From Abditibacteriaceae bacterium (lineage in GTDB: Bacteria > Armatimonadota > Abditibacteriia > Abditibacteriales > Abditibacteriaceae), in contig JAFAZH010000008.1 of the NCBI GenBank assembly GCA_019239895.1, forward strand, positions 1 through 62,874: a DNA stretch of 62,874 bases, read 5' to 3'. Shown piece by piece: positions 8,017 to 16,970 of the stretch. The notes under the pieces are model-generated. The model had not been told where the DNA came from. It was given only the letters and a program-made list of their open reading frames with translations, and did no database searches. A program made the position numbers and the translations under genes. The first letter of the stretch is position 1. Each line of letters starts with the position of its first letter.

Positions 8017-9909
8017 ATGCGATTAGACGACGTGCTACGCCAGGGCGGTGGAGAACCTAACAATAAAGACATGAGGAATGAAGGGCATCAAGGCGAAGGG
8101 CTTAACGCGCCTGCGGCAAAGCAGCAGAACCTAGCCCCGTCAGGCGCAGCAGGGGAAACTGCGCCTGCGGCAAAGGCTGGGGAACGTGACGGTGCCGTAA
8201 GGCTTGACGGGGCCGCCAGTCTGGACGCGCCGTACGAAACTGGTCTTTCCTACGGCCGTGACTTGGGAAGCCAGGCTCTCCCGCCGCGGACGGCTACCCA
8301 GCCGTCCGCAGCGCCCCAGCCGGTAGTGGTGCGAGCCTCCGGCGCTCTGGGCGGCGGCTCCGGAACGGCGACTGCCAGTCCGGTCTTCGACAAGGTCGGC
8401 TGGCACTTCGCGCTACCTGCACCGGCGCACCGGCCCCTGTGGAACGAGATGCCAGCCCTGAACCAGTTCTTGGCCGCAGTAGGCGGCCTCTGCCTCCTAC
8501 TGGCCTTCGGGCGCGCTGCCGCGCCGCCGCTGGCCGCCAGCGCGCGGCGGGCCTACTATCCCTACACCGCCGCAGGGCGGCAGGAGTCCTGCCTGAACAA
8601 TCTCCGCTCCCTGTCTATGGCCCTGGCGACTTACGCCCAGGACAACGACGGGCGCTACCCCTTCTTAGATTCTCAGGACGCCGGGGAGCGGCGCGTCACC
8701 TGGGTCTCCATCCTGGGCGCACGCGCCGCGAACGGTAGCCCCGAGCAAGGCGCGGTGCCCAACCAGTTGCTGTGTCCTGCCGGTCCCGCCGTGCCGGGCC
8801 GGGGAACGGGCGCGATTTCTTCCTACGGCATGAACCCGGTCCTGGCGGCGGCCAAAAGCCAGGAGGTGGAGGAGGCCGCGACCGCTATTCTGCTGGCGGA
8901 CCGGGGCACCAAGCACGACGTTGCTCTGCTGCCGCCCTATCCCTCCTGGCCAGCCTATAGCGCCCGCAGCGCCGGGAGCGGCTTTGATCCGACCGCCTGC
9001 AACTTCGACTTCCGGCACGGCGGAGAAAGCGGCGACGCCCCTGCCACGGGCGTCACCTACGCCGACGGGCATGCGGGCGCCCTCACGCCCGGCGACTGGG
9101 CAGCGGAGACTTCTACCTGGGGCGGCAGTGCGGTGCTGCGCCTGGCGCGCGACCGGCTGCTGCGTCGCCGCCCCGAAACCAGTGCGCTGTTGCAGCGCCT
9201 CCAGGCGGACGATGTGGCGGGCAGCGCTTCCTACCTGTCCGGGCACCGCGCCGCGCTGAAGCCCGTCAGCGGCGACGTCCTGGCCCTGTGGCGGCTTAAC
9301 AGCGGAGAACACGCCTCCGCCAGCGTGGATCGGCTGGGATGGAACCTGGCCCAGTCGTGGCGGCTGGCGGGGGACGCGGCGCTGGAGCGGCAGTGTGACG
9401 CCGAAGAGACGCGCCGCTGCCAGGCCGAACTGCAGCGCGTAAACGGCGGCCCCTGGGAGCAGCGGACGACCCAGGGCCAGCCGAACATGAGCTGCCAGGC
9501 TCCCAACGCCTGGACGTTGGAAAACGAGCAGGAGGGGCGCTACCGGAGACTCTATTTCCGCTCCTCAATACCGGCGCTGTACGCGCTGATCGAGGTCGGC
9601 ACCCGCGCGGCTTTCATCACGCCGCAGCCCATCCACTGGGACGGCGACGAGCGCGACCTGCAACGTCACTACGGGCGAGGCAACTACCGCCGCCTGGCGA
9701 TGACGACCGGCTCGTTACAGGGCCATGAAGCGGGCCTGTGGGAGTATGAGGTGCAGAAGCCGGGCGGCCCGCGCCTGCACAAGCGGCTGCTGGGCTACAC
9801 CGACGGCTGGAACAGTTACGTGCTGTCCACGACGGCCCCGGCCAAGGACTGGGCCTTGTGGCAGCCCGCGTTCGACAAGATGGTGGACTCCGCGTCAATA
9901 GGTGGCTAA
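8017..9909 (+). CDS. Membrane-anchored protein with pseudopilin-like domain
   Basis: 630 residues. A 145-residue Ala/Gly/Pro-rich N-terminus leads to one membrane segment (about 149-172). Next comes ESCLNNLRSLSMALATYAQD near 189-208, which closely matches the conserved stretch behind the hydrophobic helix of H-X9-DG prepilins. FRHGGE and YADGHAGAL near 333-352 match the H...DG motif with a longer loop. The prepilin peptidase site (GFTLIE) is absent. A separate C-terminal domain (about 505-628) ends with ALWQPAFDKMVDS, recalling lipid- or PsbP-like folds. A second, broken copy of this C-terminal part lies at 10408-11078. The start follows AAGGGGGAAGG. Confidence 0.65.
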   Translation: MRLDDVLRQGGGEPNNKDMRNEGHQGEGLNAPAAKQQNLAPSGAAGETAPAAKAGERDGAVRLDGAASLDAPYETGLSYGRDLGSQALPPRTATQPSAAPQPVVVRASGALGGGSGTATASPVFDKVGWHFALPAPAHRPLWNEMPALNQFLAAVGGLCLLLAFGRAAAPPLAASARRAYYPYTAAGRQESCLNNLRSLSMALATYAQDNDGRYPFLDSQDAGERRVTWVSILGARAANGSPEQGAVPNQLLCPAGPAVPGRGTGAISSYGMNPVLAAAKSQEVEEAATAILLADRGTKHDVALLPPYPSWPAYSARSAGSGFDPTACNFDFRHGGESGDAPATGVTYADGHAGALTPGDWAAETSTWGGSAVLRLARDRLLRRRPETSALLQRLQADDVAGSASYLSGHRAALKPVSGDVLALWRLNSGEHASASVDRLGWNLAQSWRLAGDAALERQCDAEETRRCQAELQRVNGGPWEQRTTQGQPNMSCQAPNAWTLENEQEGRYRRLYFRSSIPALYALIEVGTRAAFITPQPIHWDGDERDLQRHYGRGNYRRLAMTTGSLQGHEAGLWEYEVQKPGGPRLHKRLLGYTDGWNSYVLSTTAPAKDWALWQPAFDKMVDSASIGG

Positions 9910-10059
9910 GGCGATATCGGTCAGGCATTTGCGGTAAGGTAGTCGTAGCAGGGTGGAGCTTGCGCCCTCCACCCTTAGTGGTTTGAGTGAACAGCCTACC
10001 AGGACGTCGGGGAGCTACTGAGCAACGCCAATAGGAGCGCGAAGGCGACGCAAGCGAAG

Positions 10060-10206
10060 ATGGCATGGCTGGCCTTTGCGCTGGGTTACGCCTCGCACCT
10101 GTTCTTCTCCCGGCGAAGCAGTCGGGATGCGCCACCTGGGGGGCAACAGGTGGTAGCGGCGGGCCTGCGGGTAACGCAGAGGGATGCCGAAGGAATGAAA
10201 TGCTAA
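10060..10206 (+). CDS. Possible 48-residue protein, function unknown
   Basis: A short frame starting MAWLAFALGYASHLFF and ending at TAA 10204-10206. It is hydrophobic at the N-terminus and basic afterwards. The frame is open upstream to about 9988, so it may be the end of a decayed gene rather than a complete one. No family match. Confidence 0.25.
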   Translation: MAWLAFALGYASHLFFSRRSSRDAPPGGQQVVAAGLRVTQRDAEGMKC

Positions 10207-10407
10207 TTCCGGCTCTACCGTGTAAACAAGCCAGAGACGCGCTATGGCAACCGCCGAGTGCGTGGGTCAGGTCAAGGCGTCCCTTTCTTGGCTACCGCCA
10301 TCAGTGCGGAGTTGCTACGGGCAGGTGAGCTACTGAATGATTGCCCCGGTCGAGAATCGCTGTGGGCAGCAGGAGTGGCGGTAGAGACTGCCGTAATAGG
10401 CTGGATC

Positions 10408-11078
10408 AGCGCAGAGGCGCCTTGGCGGTTGAACACCGGAGACCACACTTCTGGTGGCGCAGAAAGGATAGTCTGGAGGTTGGCCCAAGCGTTGAATCTA
10501 TCTAGTGACACTGCGCTGGGGAAACAATGTGACGAGGAGCAGAGGGGAAACAATGTGACGAGGAGCAGACGCGCCGCTGCCAGGCCGAAGCGCATCGGGC
10601 GGCGGAGGCGAATGGAAGCAGCAACAGGTGAGTGGCCAACCTACCGTGAGTTGCCAGGCTCCCGCCACGTGGCACCATTAAAGCCGAGAGCGAGGGTCGC
10701 TACTGGCGCGTCTATTTGCGCTTGTCGCTGCCCTCGGCGTTCATGGTTCTGGAAGTGGGGCAGTGGGCCAGATACGTCACCCCGCAGCCCATCGACTGGC
10801 GCAGCGAGGACATGGACTACCTGCGGCGCTACGGCGGCAGTTACCGGAGGCTTGGACTGACGCACGCTGCACTCGCGGGCAATGCCGCGAGTGCCTGGGA
10901 ATATGAAGTGCAAAAGCCCGGCGGCCCGCGCCTGCACAAGCGTTACGTCGGGTACACCGACGGCTAGGCCAGCTACGCGGTCGGCGTCACAGCGACCACC
11001 AAAGACTGGCTGCGCTGGCAGCCAGTCTTTGAAAAGCTCGTAGATTCGGTGCAGGCGGGCAACGTGTCAAGGGAATGA
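10408..11078 (+). pseudogene. Decayed second copy of the pseudopilin-like protein's C-terminal half
   Basis: APWRLNTGDHTSGGAERIVW and LGKQCDEEQ match ALWRLNSGEHASASVDRLGW and LERQCDAEE of the intact gene. The reading frame then shifts at a 26-bp tandem duplication (10518-10569), later passes through GQPTVSCQAPATW before a stop near 10682, and resumes as EGRYWRVYLRLSLPSAFMVL. YVTPQPIDWRSED and WEYEVQKPGGPRLHKR are nearly the same as in the intact copy. A TAG at about 10966 replaces the Trp of GYTDGWNSY, and the frame continues as ASYAVGVTATTKDWLRWQPV to a TGA at 11076. Confidence 0.8.
10518..10569. repeat. 26-bp tandem duplication
   Basis: The unit at 10518-10543 is repeated exactly at 10544-10569. 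Because 26 is not a multiple of three it breaks the frame of the surrounding pseudogene. Confidence 0.9.
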
Positions 11079-12082
11079 TACCAGCGTAAACAGTATAAGG
11101 AGAGACGATGTTCTAAGTCCGCTGGGCATCCGCCAATGAGGGTCTCGCCCTGAGTAGGCCCTTGACGATTATTCTGGTGCCTTCTTGCTTTTGATGTCTT
11201 CGTCTCACATCTGGCTAAGTCGGCAGCGAGGATCGACAGCAGCAGGCATAAGGCCGCGCAAGCGCGGAGCATCAAAAGCAACTTCTCCCCATTTGACCTC
11301 TTATCCAGAGCCAGACTTCTGGGCAGCAGATGAAACCGCTGTTGAGCGGCTAGTTGGTAGCCCCCATGCTGCTAACGAAGATGGCTCTGATCAAGCGTAG
11401 CGTGGGCAGATTCTAAATGGACGCACGGAACTCTACTTGCACGCCTTGCTCGTGCTGTTAAGCTGGCGGTGGGTGGACAGATACGCCTCTCGACGAACAC
11501 AAAGCCATCCCAGACCAAATTGAGCCTAAGAGTTCCTACTGTTAGATGGGTTCGTTAGCGGGCACAACTCAACAGAATTGACGGTTGCGAAATTCGGTGA
11601 TAGGTAAGTTGCTAATTATATTCAGACTGGTTATTCCGAAAGTCTACAAAGCGAGTTTATAGTGGTTGGCAGCTTCGGACGGCCCCGAAGAATGACTTGC
11701 AGGATTAATGATTACAGTAATGGCTCCGCATGTGAGTGTACCCAATAGCAATTCCTCCACTATGAGGAAGTGTCTCTTTATTTGAAGAAGGAAGGTATTC
11801 CCGGTCGATTCCTAAACAAATATGATATACTTGCTATATGCGCCTTAAACCATAGTTGGATGATTATTTCAAGCTCTTTTTCTATCTTAGGAAGAAATGG
11901 GCGGAATAGAGTACAAGTGCGGAATAGAGCACAGTTTTGCTCAAAGTCTTAAAATTCCGATTAAGACATTATTAAACAGCATCGGGCAACTTGGGTTTTC
12001 AGTATCAGTACCTGACATCCCAACCCTCATAGTAGGATAATATTATTCTCGCTTATGCATTAAAAAGAGGGGGAGAAAGACA
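11079..12082. other. About 1 kb without a recognisable gene
   Basis: Only short frames with no family resemblance. Base composition changes here from GC-rich (left) to AT-rich (right), so this is the likely edge of the conjugation-like block. No repeat marking an attachment site was found by eye. Confidence 0.5.
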
Positions 12083-12436
12083 ATGTTTGAATTAGATCAT
12101 GTTGCGATACAAACTGACGATGTCCCCAATGCTTTGGAGTTTTATGTTAAACATTTCAACGCCGAAGTGTTATATGCCGATTCAACATGGGCCTTCCTGC
12201 GTTTTGGTCAAGGTAAACTGGCGCTTGTGACGCCTTCCCAACACCCACCGCACACCGCCTTTAAAGTAAGTGAAGATTGTCTCCGCCAGATGGCTCAGCG
12301 GCTTGGCAAAAGCATTGACTACCATCGTGATGGCACAAGAGGTATATATATGGATGATGCATATGGTAATGTAGTAGAACTCATTTATTATCCAAAAGGT
12401 GAAACGTTTTATGAAACGGGGTCAACTGCCTTGTGA
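12083..12436 (+). CDS. VOC (glyoxalase/dioxygenase) superfamily protein
   Basis: 117 residues: one complete VOC unit. It opens with FELDHVAIQTDDVPNALEFY, has HTAFKVS in the middle and closes with IYMDDAYGNVVELIYY. Candidate metal ligands are His7, His58 and the Glu of VELI. GGGGGAGAAAGA precedes the ATG at a good distance. The family covers lyases, dioxygenases and drug-binding proteins; the substrate is unknown. It is AT-rich like the genes that follow. The regulator gene starts 200 bases downstream on the same strand. Confidence 0.8.
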   Translation: MFELDHVAIQTDDVPNALEFYVKHFNAEVLYADSTWAFLRFGQGKLALVTPSQHPPHTAFKVSEDCLRQMAQRLGKSIDYHRDGTRGIYMDDAYGNVVELIYYPKGETFYETGSTAL

Positions 12437-12637
12437 TTTGACAAGTTGGGATCGTTTCGCCGATAGAAGGAAAGGACATACTGGAAGAAGCATTTTACAA
12501 TCATGCAAGTTTGCTTCGCTAAGGTGATGTGTAGGCTAAATTGCCGCATCTGCATTGGGTAAAGTATTTGTTATGGCGAATTTAAAAAAAACCAGAGGAT
12601 AAGTGGAACTGACAAACGCCGTATCGGAAGCACCCCT

Positions 12638-13942
12638 GTGGCAAGCATAAGTCCAGTGAACACCTCTATCCTTGGGGAAAAATTATTAATCGTCGATGAT
12701 CGTTTGAAAGATCTCCGCTGTGCCAACTATATTGCAACTAAGACACCTTTCTGGTCACCGGACAATGTGGAAAGTGTCCGCTCTATAGACGAAGCAAAGT
12801 CAAAACTGGCTACTCGCCAATTTGCATTTCTCATTACAGATCTTTATCTTTTGCCTCCTGAAAAGGCTGATGAGATCGATAACCTTGACGCTGGTAAAAT
12901 AGGCATAAAAAAGTTCACAAAGCAGTATTACCGTACCCTTGATCTAGCCACACGGCTTGATCTAATGGAGCCTTTGAAAGCAGATGGTCTCCACCTCATT
13001 AGGAGCATTAGAGAAGGCGAATTAGGGGACGCTCTCCAAAAAATACCGATAATCGTCTTCACTTTTTTTTGGCAACATAGCAGGTTCGTCGAGGTTATCG
13101 ATAAAATAGAACAATATAACCCGCCCGTTGGATACCTCCCCAAGTTCTTTCGTGGCGCCATTATCCACCACGAAACAGATGCAGGGCCCTGGTTCAGACC
13201 GGCAGAGGGCTATGAGGACATATTAAGAAAAGGGATAAATAGTCTCGAATTGATGATAAATCTTTTAAGAGTTGAGTATTTACCAGATGAACTCAAAAGA
13301 AATCTCAACCGTATGATTTTTTATTACCTGTCTGCAGAACTGAAGACAAGAAAACACAACTTTCTTCTGGAAAAGGCCATTCATTCGGTGGCACAATCAT
13401 ACGATGATCTTTTTAAGCAAGTTTGCCAATTCCACGTAACCTTTTGTATAGATGACACCCCCTCCGAAGATCTACAAATGGCCCCCGTGAAGTATCTTGA
13501 GGCTCACCTGTCTATGCCAGAAATAAGAACCTCGGTAGAGATTGAAGTGCGCTACTTTGAGGGGGACGCTAAATTGGTGAACAAGAAAGAAACCTTGTTG
13601 CAATTTGGAAGAGCATCTGCTCAAGACTTACCATTGGCCGATAAGCAGCTTCTATTCAAGGTGCTTTTTATGCTATGCCGCTACACACATCCATCGGTAC
13701 CAGATACGATTGGTCTCACTACCGAGAACTTAGCAGAAATGTTCTCTTTGAATAAAGTATCCAATACAGTTATTCAATTGAGGAAATTAATAGACGATAA
13801 GTTGATTCATACAAATCTCCCCCCACGAATACGGGATTTCATTTCGGCAGACAGACATGTATTAGTAGAAGAAGAGAGTAGCTATTACTTTAACGGTAGC
13901 TCCGAAGTTGTTTGGATGAGTGATATAGAGAGTAAAAAGTGA
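12638..13942 (+). CDS. Receiver-domain regulator with winged-helix-like C-terminus
   Basis: 434 residues from a GTG start. KLLIVDDR (15-22) supplies the acidic pair, FLITDLYLL the likely phosphorylated Asp, IIVFT the conserved Thr and GYLPKFF the Lys, so all receiver landmarks are present. About 45 extra residues separate the Asp strand from the next helix. The middle part (about 180-330) has no match. The end (LLFKVLFMLCRYTHPSVPD, ENLAEMFSLNKVSNTVIQLR, DKLIHTNLP) reads as a winged helix. No partner kinase is visible. It may control the neighbouring convergent transporter genes; that is inference from position. Confidence 0.65.
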   Translation: MASISPVNTSILGEKLLIVDDRLKDLRCANYIATKTPFWSPDNVESVRSIDEAKSKLATRQFAFLITDLYLLPPEKADEIDNLDAGKIGIKKFTKQYYRTLDLATRLDLMEPLKADGLHLIRSIREGELGDALQKIPIIVFTFFWQHSRFVEVIDKIEQYNPPVGYLPKFFRGAIIHHETDAGPWFRPAEGYEDILRKGINSLELMINLLRVEYLPDELKRNLNRMIFYYLSAELKTRKHNFLLEKAIHSVAQSYDDLFKQVCQFHVTFCIDDTPSEDLQMAPVKYLEAHLSMPEIRTSVEIEVRYFEGDAKLVNKKETLLQFGRASAQDLPLADKQLLFKVLFMLCRYTHPSVPDTIGLTTENLAEMFSLNKVSNTVIQLRKLIDDKLIHTNLPPRIRDFISADRHVLVEEESSYYFNGSSEVVWMSDIESKK

Positions 13943-13981
13943 AACCGGAGGCAGGATCTGTGATGCGATTCAGTCTCACTC

Positions 13982-14488
13982 TTAATCAGTCGGCTTCTTT
14001 GATATATTGGGGTCAACATTACGGTTGACTTCCGGAAGGGCACTAATAACTGCCTTATAAAGAGAGATTCCTCCAATTCCTCCCACTATGGCCTGAATAA
14101 CATTAGCCGGAATCTCCGCCAAGGCAGGAGCCAGGCCCATGCCAGGCATAAAAATCTCGGCAAAAAAATAAACTGCTACCATAGCCAAGACCGCAGGAAA
14201 TACCCAAAGCAAATGTTTCTTACCTAAAGTTCCCACTATTGCCGCTTCAAGTCCTTTTGCGATTAGCGTGATTGGGGCAAAAGCAACAAAGCCTCCAAGG
14301 ACATCTGCTGCAGCACTCCCGACTCCCCCTGCGACACTACCCCATCGCCCCCCAAGCATAAGCCCGCAAAAGACGACGGACATATCACCGAAGTTGAGGT
14401 ACCCGCCAGTCGCTGGAATTGGAATGCGTACAACCATTGTTAGTGCGGTAGTGACAGCCATAAGAACCAACACTAAGAATAATCTCAT
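13982..14488 (-). CDS. ECF transporter S (substrate-binding) component
   Basis: 168 residues from the ATG at 14488, which follows GGAAAGGAG; a longer frame to 14605 lacks this. The N-terminus RIPIPATGGYLNFGDMSVVF, then LGGRWGSVAGGVGSAAADVL and APITLIAKGLEAAIVG, match the riboflavin/DUF1393-type S components, with about six membrane helices. The S protein binds the vitamin or cofactor-like substrate in the membrane. The substrate is not deducible. It overlaps the T gene by four bases (ATGA), so the two are translated together. Confidence 0.8.
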   Translation of the reverse strand: MRLFLVLVLMAVTTALTMVVRIPIPATGGYLNFGDMSVVFCGLMLGGRWGSVAGGVGSAAADVLGGFVAFAPITLIAKGLEAAIVGTLGKKHLLWVFPAVLAMVAVYFFAEIFMPGMGLAPALAEIPANVIQAIVGGIGGISLYKAVISALPEVNRNVDPNISKKPTD

Positions 14489-15174
14489 TGCTCTACTCCT
14501 TTCCCAAAATCTTGCGTTGTGCCTTGTAATATATGAAAATGGACAAACGCTTTTGGAGACCAGAGAAGGATGTTGCGATAGGTAATGATTACCAGAGCGA
14601 TGCAACTCCTAATGCTCTTAAGGATGAATTTAGGAGCAAAATAGCTAAGCCAACTTTGAGCTTCGGGCCACTCACCTTGGATCTGCAATGCAGTTCTGGT
14701 ATTAGCAAGATTTTGAATAGCATTTTCTATCATCCTGAAAAATACGGCCATATAGAGCCCTACATTACCCCACCTCAAGAACTCTATTGGCGATATGCTG
14801 CCCACAAATATGGAACCAAGCGCAAGTGCCGCAAGCCATCTCAGCGGATGAGACAAAGCATAGAGCCAACGATTTATGACCGTACTTAAATGCATGTAAG
14901 GGGTGAGGGTCGCACTGCTATAGATCAGCGGTATAGAAACAGCAAGATAATAAAGATTACCTAAGAACCATAGACAGAGCATCAACATAACAGCTTTAGG
15001 ACTGAAAATCAGACCGTACATTCCAACTATGAATACTGTCATAGCCGCAAGGCGGTAGAAGTAAGTCCTGAGATGGATATCATCAATCATGAAGGGATAG
15101 AGGAGATAATTTATTAGTAGAACCAACATGATCTTTAAATATAGGTCAATGCTTTTAAGATAATTTCTCACCAT
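14485..15174 (-). CDS. ECF transporter T (transmembrane coupling) component
   Basis: 229 residues with about five hydrophobic helices in the first 140 residues (e.g. YLKIMLVLLINYLLYPFMID). The cytoplasmic part has MIENAIQNLANTRTALQIQG, where T components carry their Ala-Arg-Gly coupling helices; here the motif is degenerate. It links the ATPase to the S component. It lies between the ATPase gene (68 bases upstream) and the S gene (overlapping). The family call relies on the neighbours as well as the sequence. Confidence 0.65.
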   Translation of the reverse strand: MVRNYLKSIDLYLKIMLVLLINYLLYPFMIDDIHLRTYFYRLAAMTVFIVGMYGLIFSPKAVMLMLCLWFLGNLYYLAVSIPLIYSSATLTPYMHLSTVINRWLYALSHPLRWLAALALGSIFVGSISPIEFLRWGNVGLYMAVFFRMIENAIQNLANTRTALQIQGEWPEAQSWLSYFAPKFILKSIRSCIALVIITYRNILLWSPKAFVHFHILQGTTQDFGKGVEQ

Positions 15175-15242
15175 GATTGGTTGTTCCTGTTACGAGAGAA
15201 GAACGCTGCTCCAAGCCTGAAGCTAATGAGTTGAAATCTGCC

Positions 15243-16733
15243 TTAATTGGCTGGCAAGTCCAAGTGAGACTGAGCTAAAGCATCGGAAAATAGTTCAGTT
15301 ACGCTCTCAAAAAAATGCAAATGCCCATCTTTTATCCAAAGAACTTTTGTGTTTAGTTCGCGCAGCACGCTTATATCGTGACTTACTATAAGTAATGTAA
15401 CGCGTAAGTCGGCGCATACCTCCTCCACGGCCTTAAAGAATTGAGCTTGACCAACCTGATCCAGTCCCCAAGTTGGTTCATCCAGAATAATGAGTTTAGT
15501 ATTGTGCGTGATGAAGGAGATCAGACAAAGCAACTTAATCTCCAACATAGACAGAGAAAAGATGCGAGTCTCATCAGAGAGTGGCAGCCATTTGGATAGA
15601 AAACCCAGAGCCAATGCCTGCTCCTGCCTTTCTAACTTCATTCTCAATTCTTCTATAGTGCCATGGATGATTTGCTGTTCGGGAAACTGTCCTACATAGC
15701 ATATGCACTGGCTTATCGCTTGCCGATCTAAGGAGGAAAGGGGGGCGCCTCTGAATAATATAGTGCCAGAGTCAGGTAATATGATCTTGAGAGCCATATG
15801 AACGAGCGTAGATTTGCCAGAACCATTATCACCGACAAGAGCATAAATACACCGCTGGTGGAAGCGGAATGATATGCTATGAAATAACGGATGTAGCCTC
15901 TCTTGACTTAGGCCAGGATGCTGATAGAGTGTAACGTCAACAAACTCGAGTGTAGGTTGCTGATCTGGCCCCAGATCTGGCGGCAGAGGATTGTAGAAGC
16001 TATGTGCCAGAGATTGTAGGTGGCGTTGAAACGCGGTACCTATCACAGTTTCAGCCAAGAGATCCTCCTCTTTAATCTTTGTGGTCATCCCATCAAATCT
16101 AAGAGACCTGTTAGCTACCTCAAGCAGTGGATATACTTCCTGCTCCAGCAACACCACACAAGAACCAGACAGAGTTACTTGTCTGATATGTTTTAATAAG
16201 TGTTGGCGCCCCTTTTTGTCAAGCCATGGAATAACTCCGTGTAAGACGTAACAAGGATGTGACACCGAGAAAGCGATTGCAAGGGCAACCTTCATTTTCT
16301 CACCACCAGAAAGACTCAGGATTTCTCTTTCGCAAAAGCTTTCATCAAGGCCAAAGGTTGTGAGAACATTGGCCACAGCTTCCGACTTCTTGGTTTGAAC
16401 CACTATCTCTTCTTTGACCAGAGAAAAGAAGAGATAGTGGTCTGGATTGGGGCCAACATAACCTGCTGTTTGTGGTAATTCTCCTTCTTCAATTTTCAAT
16501 GTTCCGGTGTAATGCCTTATCAGTGCCTGCATCTGTGGCCATTCCACTTGTTCGCTAATCGGGAACAATCCAGCAACAATCCCTCCAAGAAGGTAAAAAG
16601 ATGTGTTTTCAACTCCTGTTATAAGGCATGTTTCCCCATTCACGATTGGTATGAAAGCAGATCTTATTATGCAGTGTTCATCCACAATGTAAGAAAATCT
16701 CATGTATAAGGCCTGAGAGATGCCTTTTGGCAC
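15243..16733 (-). CDS. ECF transporter ATPase, two fused ABC domains with one dead site
   Basis: 496 residues with two nucleotide-binding domains. Domain 1 has a good signature LSGGEK (141-146), but its Walker A position reads TGVENTSFY (no GKS/T) and its Walker B lacks the Asp-Glu pair (CYVLHGVIPWLD). Domain 2 has an intact Walker A GDNGSGKST (301-309), Walker B LIILDEP (414-420) and His switch SHD (451-453), but a lost signature (FSLSML). Domain 2's ATP site faces domain 1's signature, so exactly one composite site remains. The GTG at 16733 follows AGGATGAGAAA; an ATG at 16703 is possible. Energises the T and S proteins encoded downstream. Confidence 0.85.
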   Translation of the reverse strand: MPKGISQALYMRFSYIVDEHCIIRSAFIPIVNGETCLITGVENTSFYLLGGIVAGLFPISEQVEWPQMQALIRHYTGTLKIEEGELPQTAGYVGPNPDHYLFFSLVKEEIVVQTKKSEAVANVLTTFGLDESFCEREILSLSGGEKMKVALAIAFSVSHPCYVLHGVIPWLDKKGRQHLLKHIRQVTLSGSCVVLLEQEVYPLLEVANRSLRFDGMTTKIKEEDLLAETVIGTAFQRHLQSLAHSFYNPLPPDLGPDQQPTLEFVDVTLYQHPGLSQERLHPLFHSISFRFHQRCIYALVGDNGSGKSTLVHMALKIILPDSGTILFRGAPLSSLDRQAISQCICYVGQFPEQQIIHGTIEELRMKLERQEQALALGFLSKWLPLSDETRIFSLSMLEIKLLCLISFITHNTKLIILDEPTWGLDQVGQAQFFKAVEEVCADLRVTLLIVSHDISVLRELNTKVLWIKDGHLHFFESVTELFSDALAQSHLDLPAN

Positions 16734-16970
16734 TTTCTCATCCTACCTTTCTGGTGTTTTATCTATGGACTCTGCTTCGTGAATGCTCTGGAGTGAGTAA
16801 TTCCTTTATTGAGGGGGCGGCACATGTCATTAGCATCTACTCAGTGGAACCGGCAATTAAGCAAGGAAGTTCTGGCTTAGTGATTGTGTTATTATCTAGC
16901 AACTGGCTTGATTATAAACGAGCTTGACATTTGCTTCCTACCTCATCCACACCGCAACAAGTTCAAGAGA

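Noticed and set aside
9910..10407. Extension of the pseudogene to the left
   Set aside because: I could not find convincing matches to the intact gene before about 10408.
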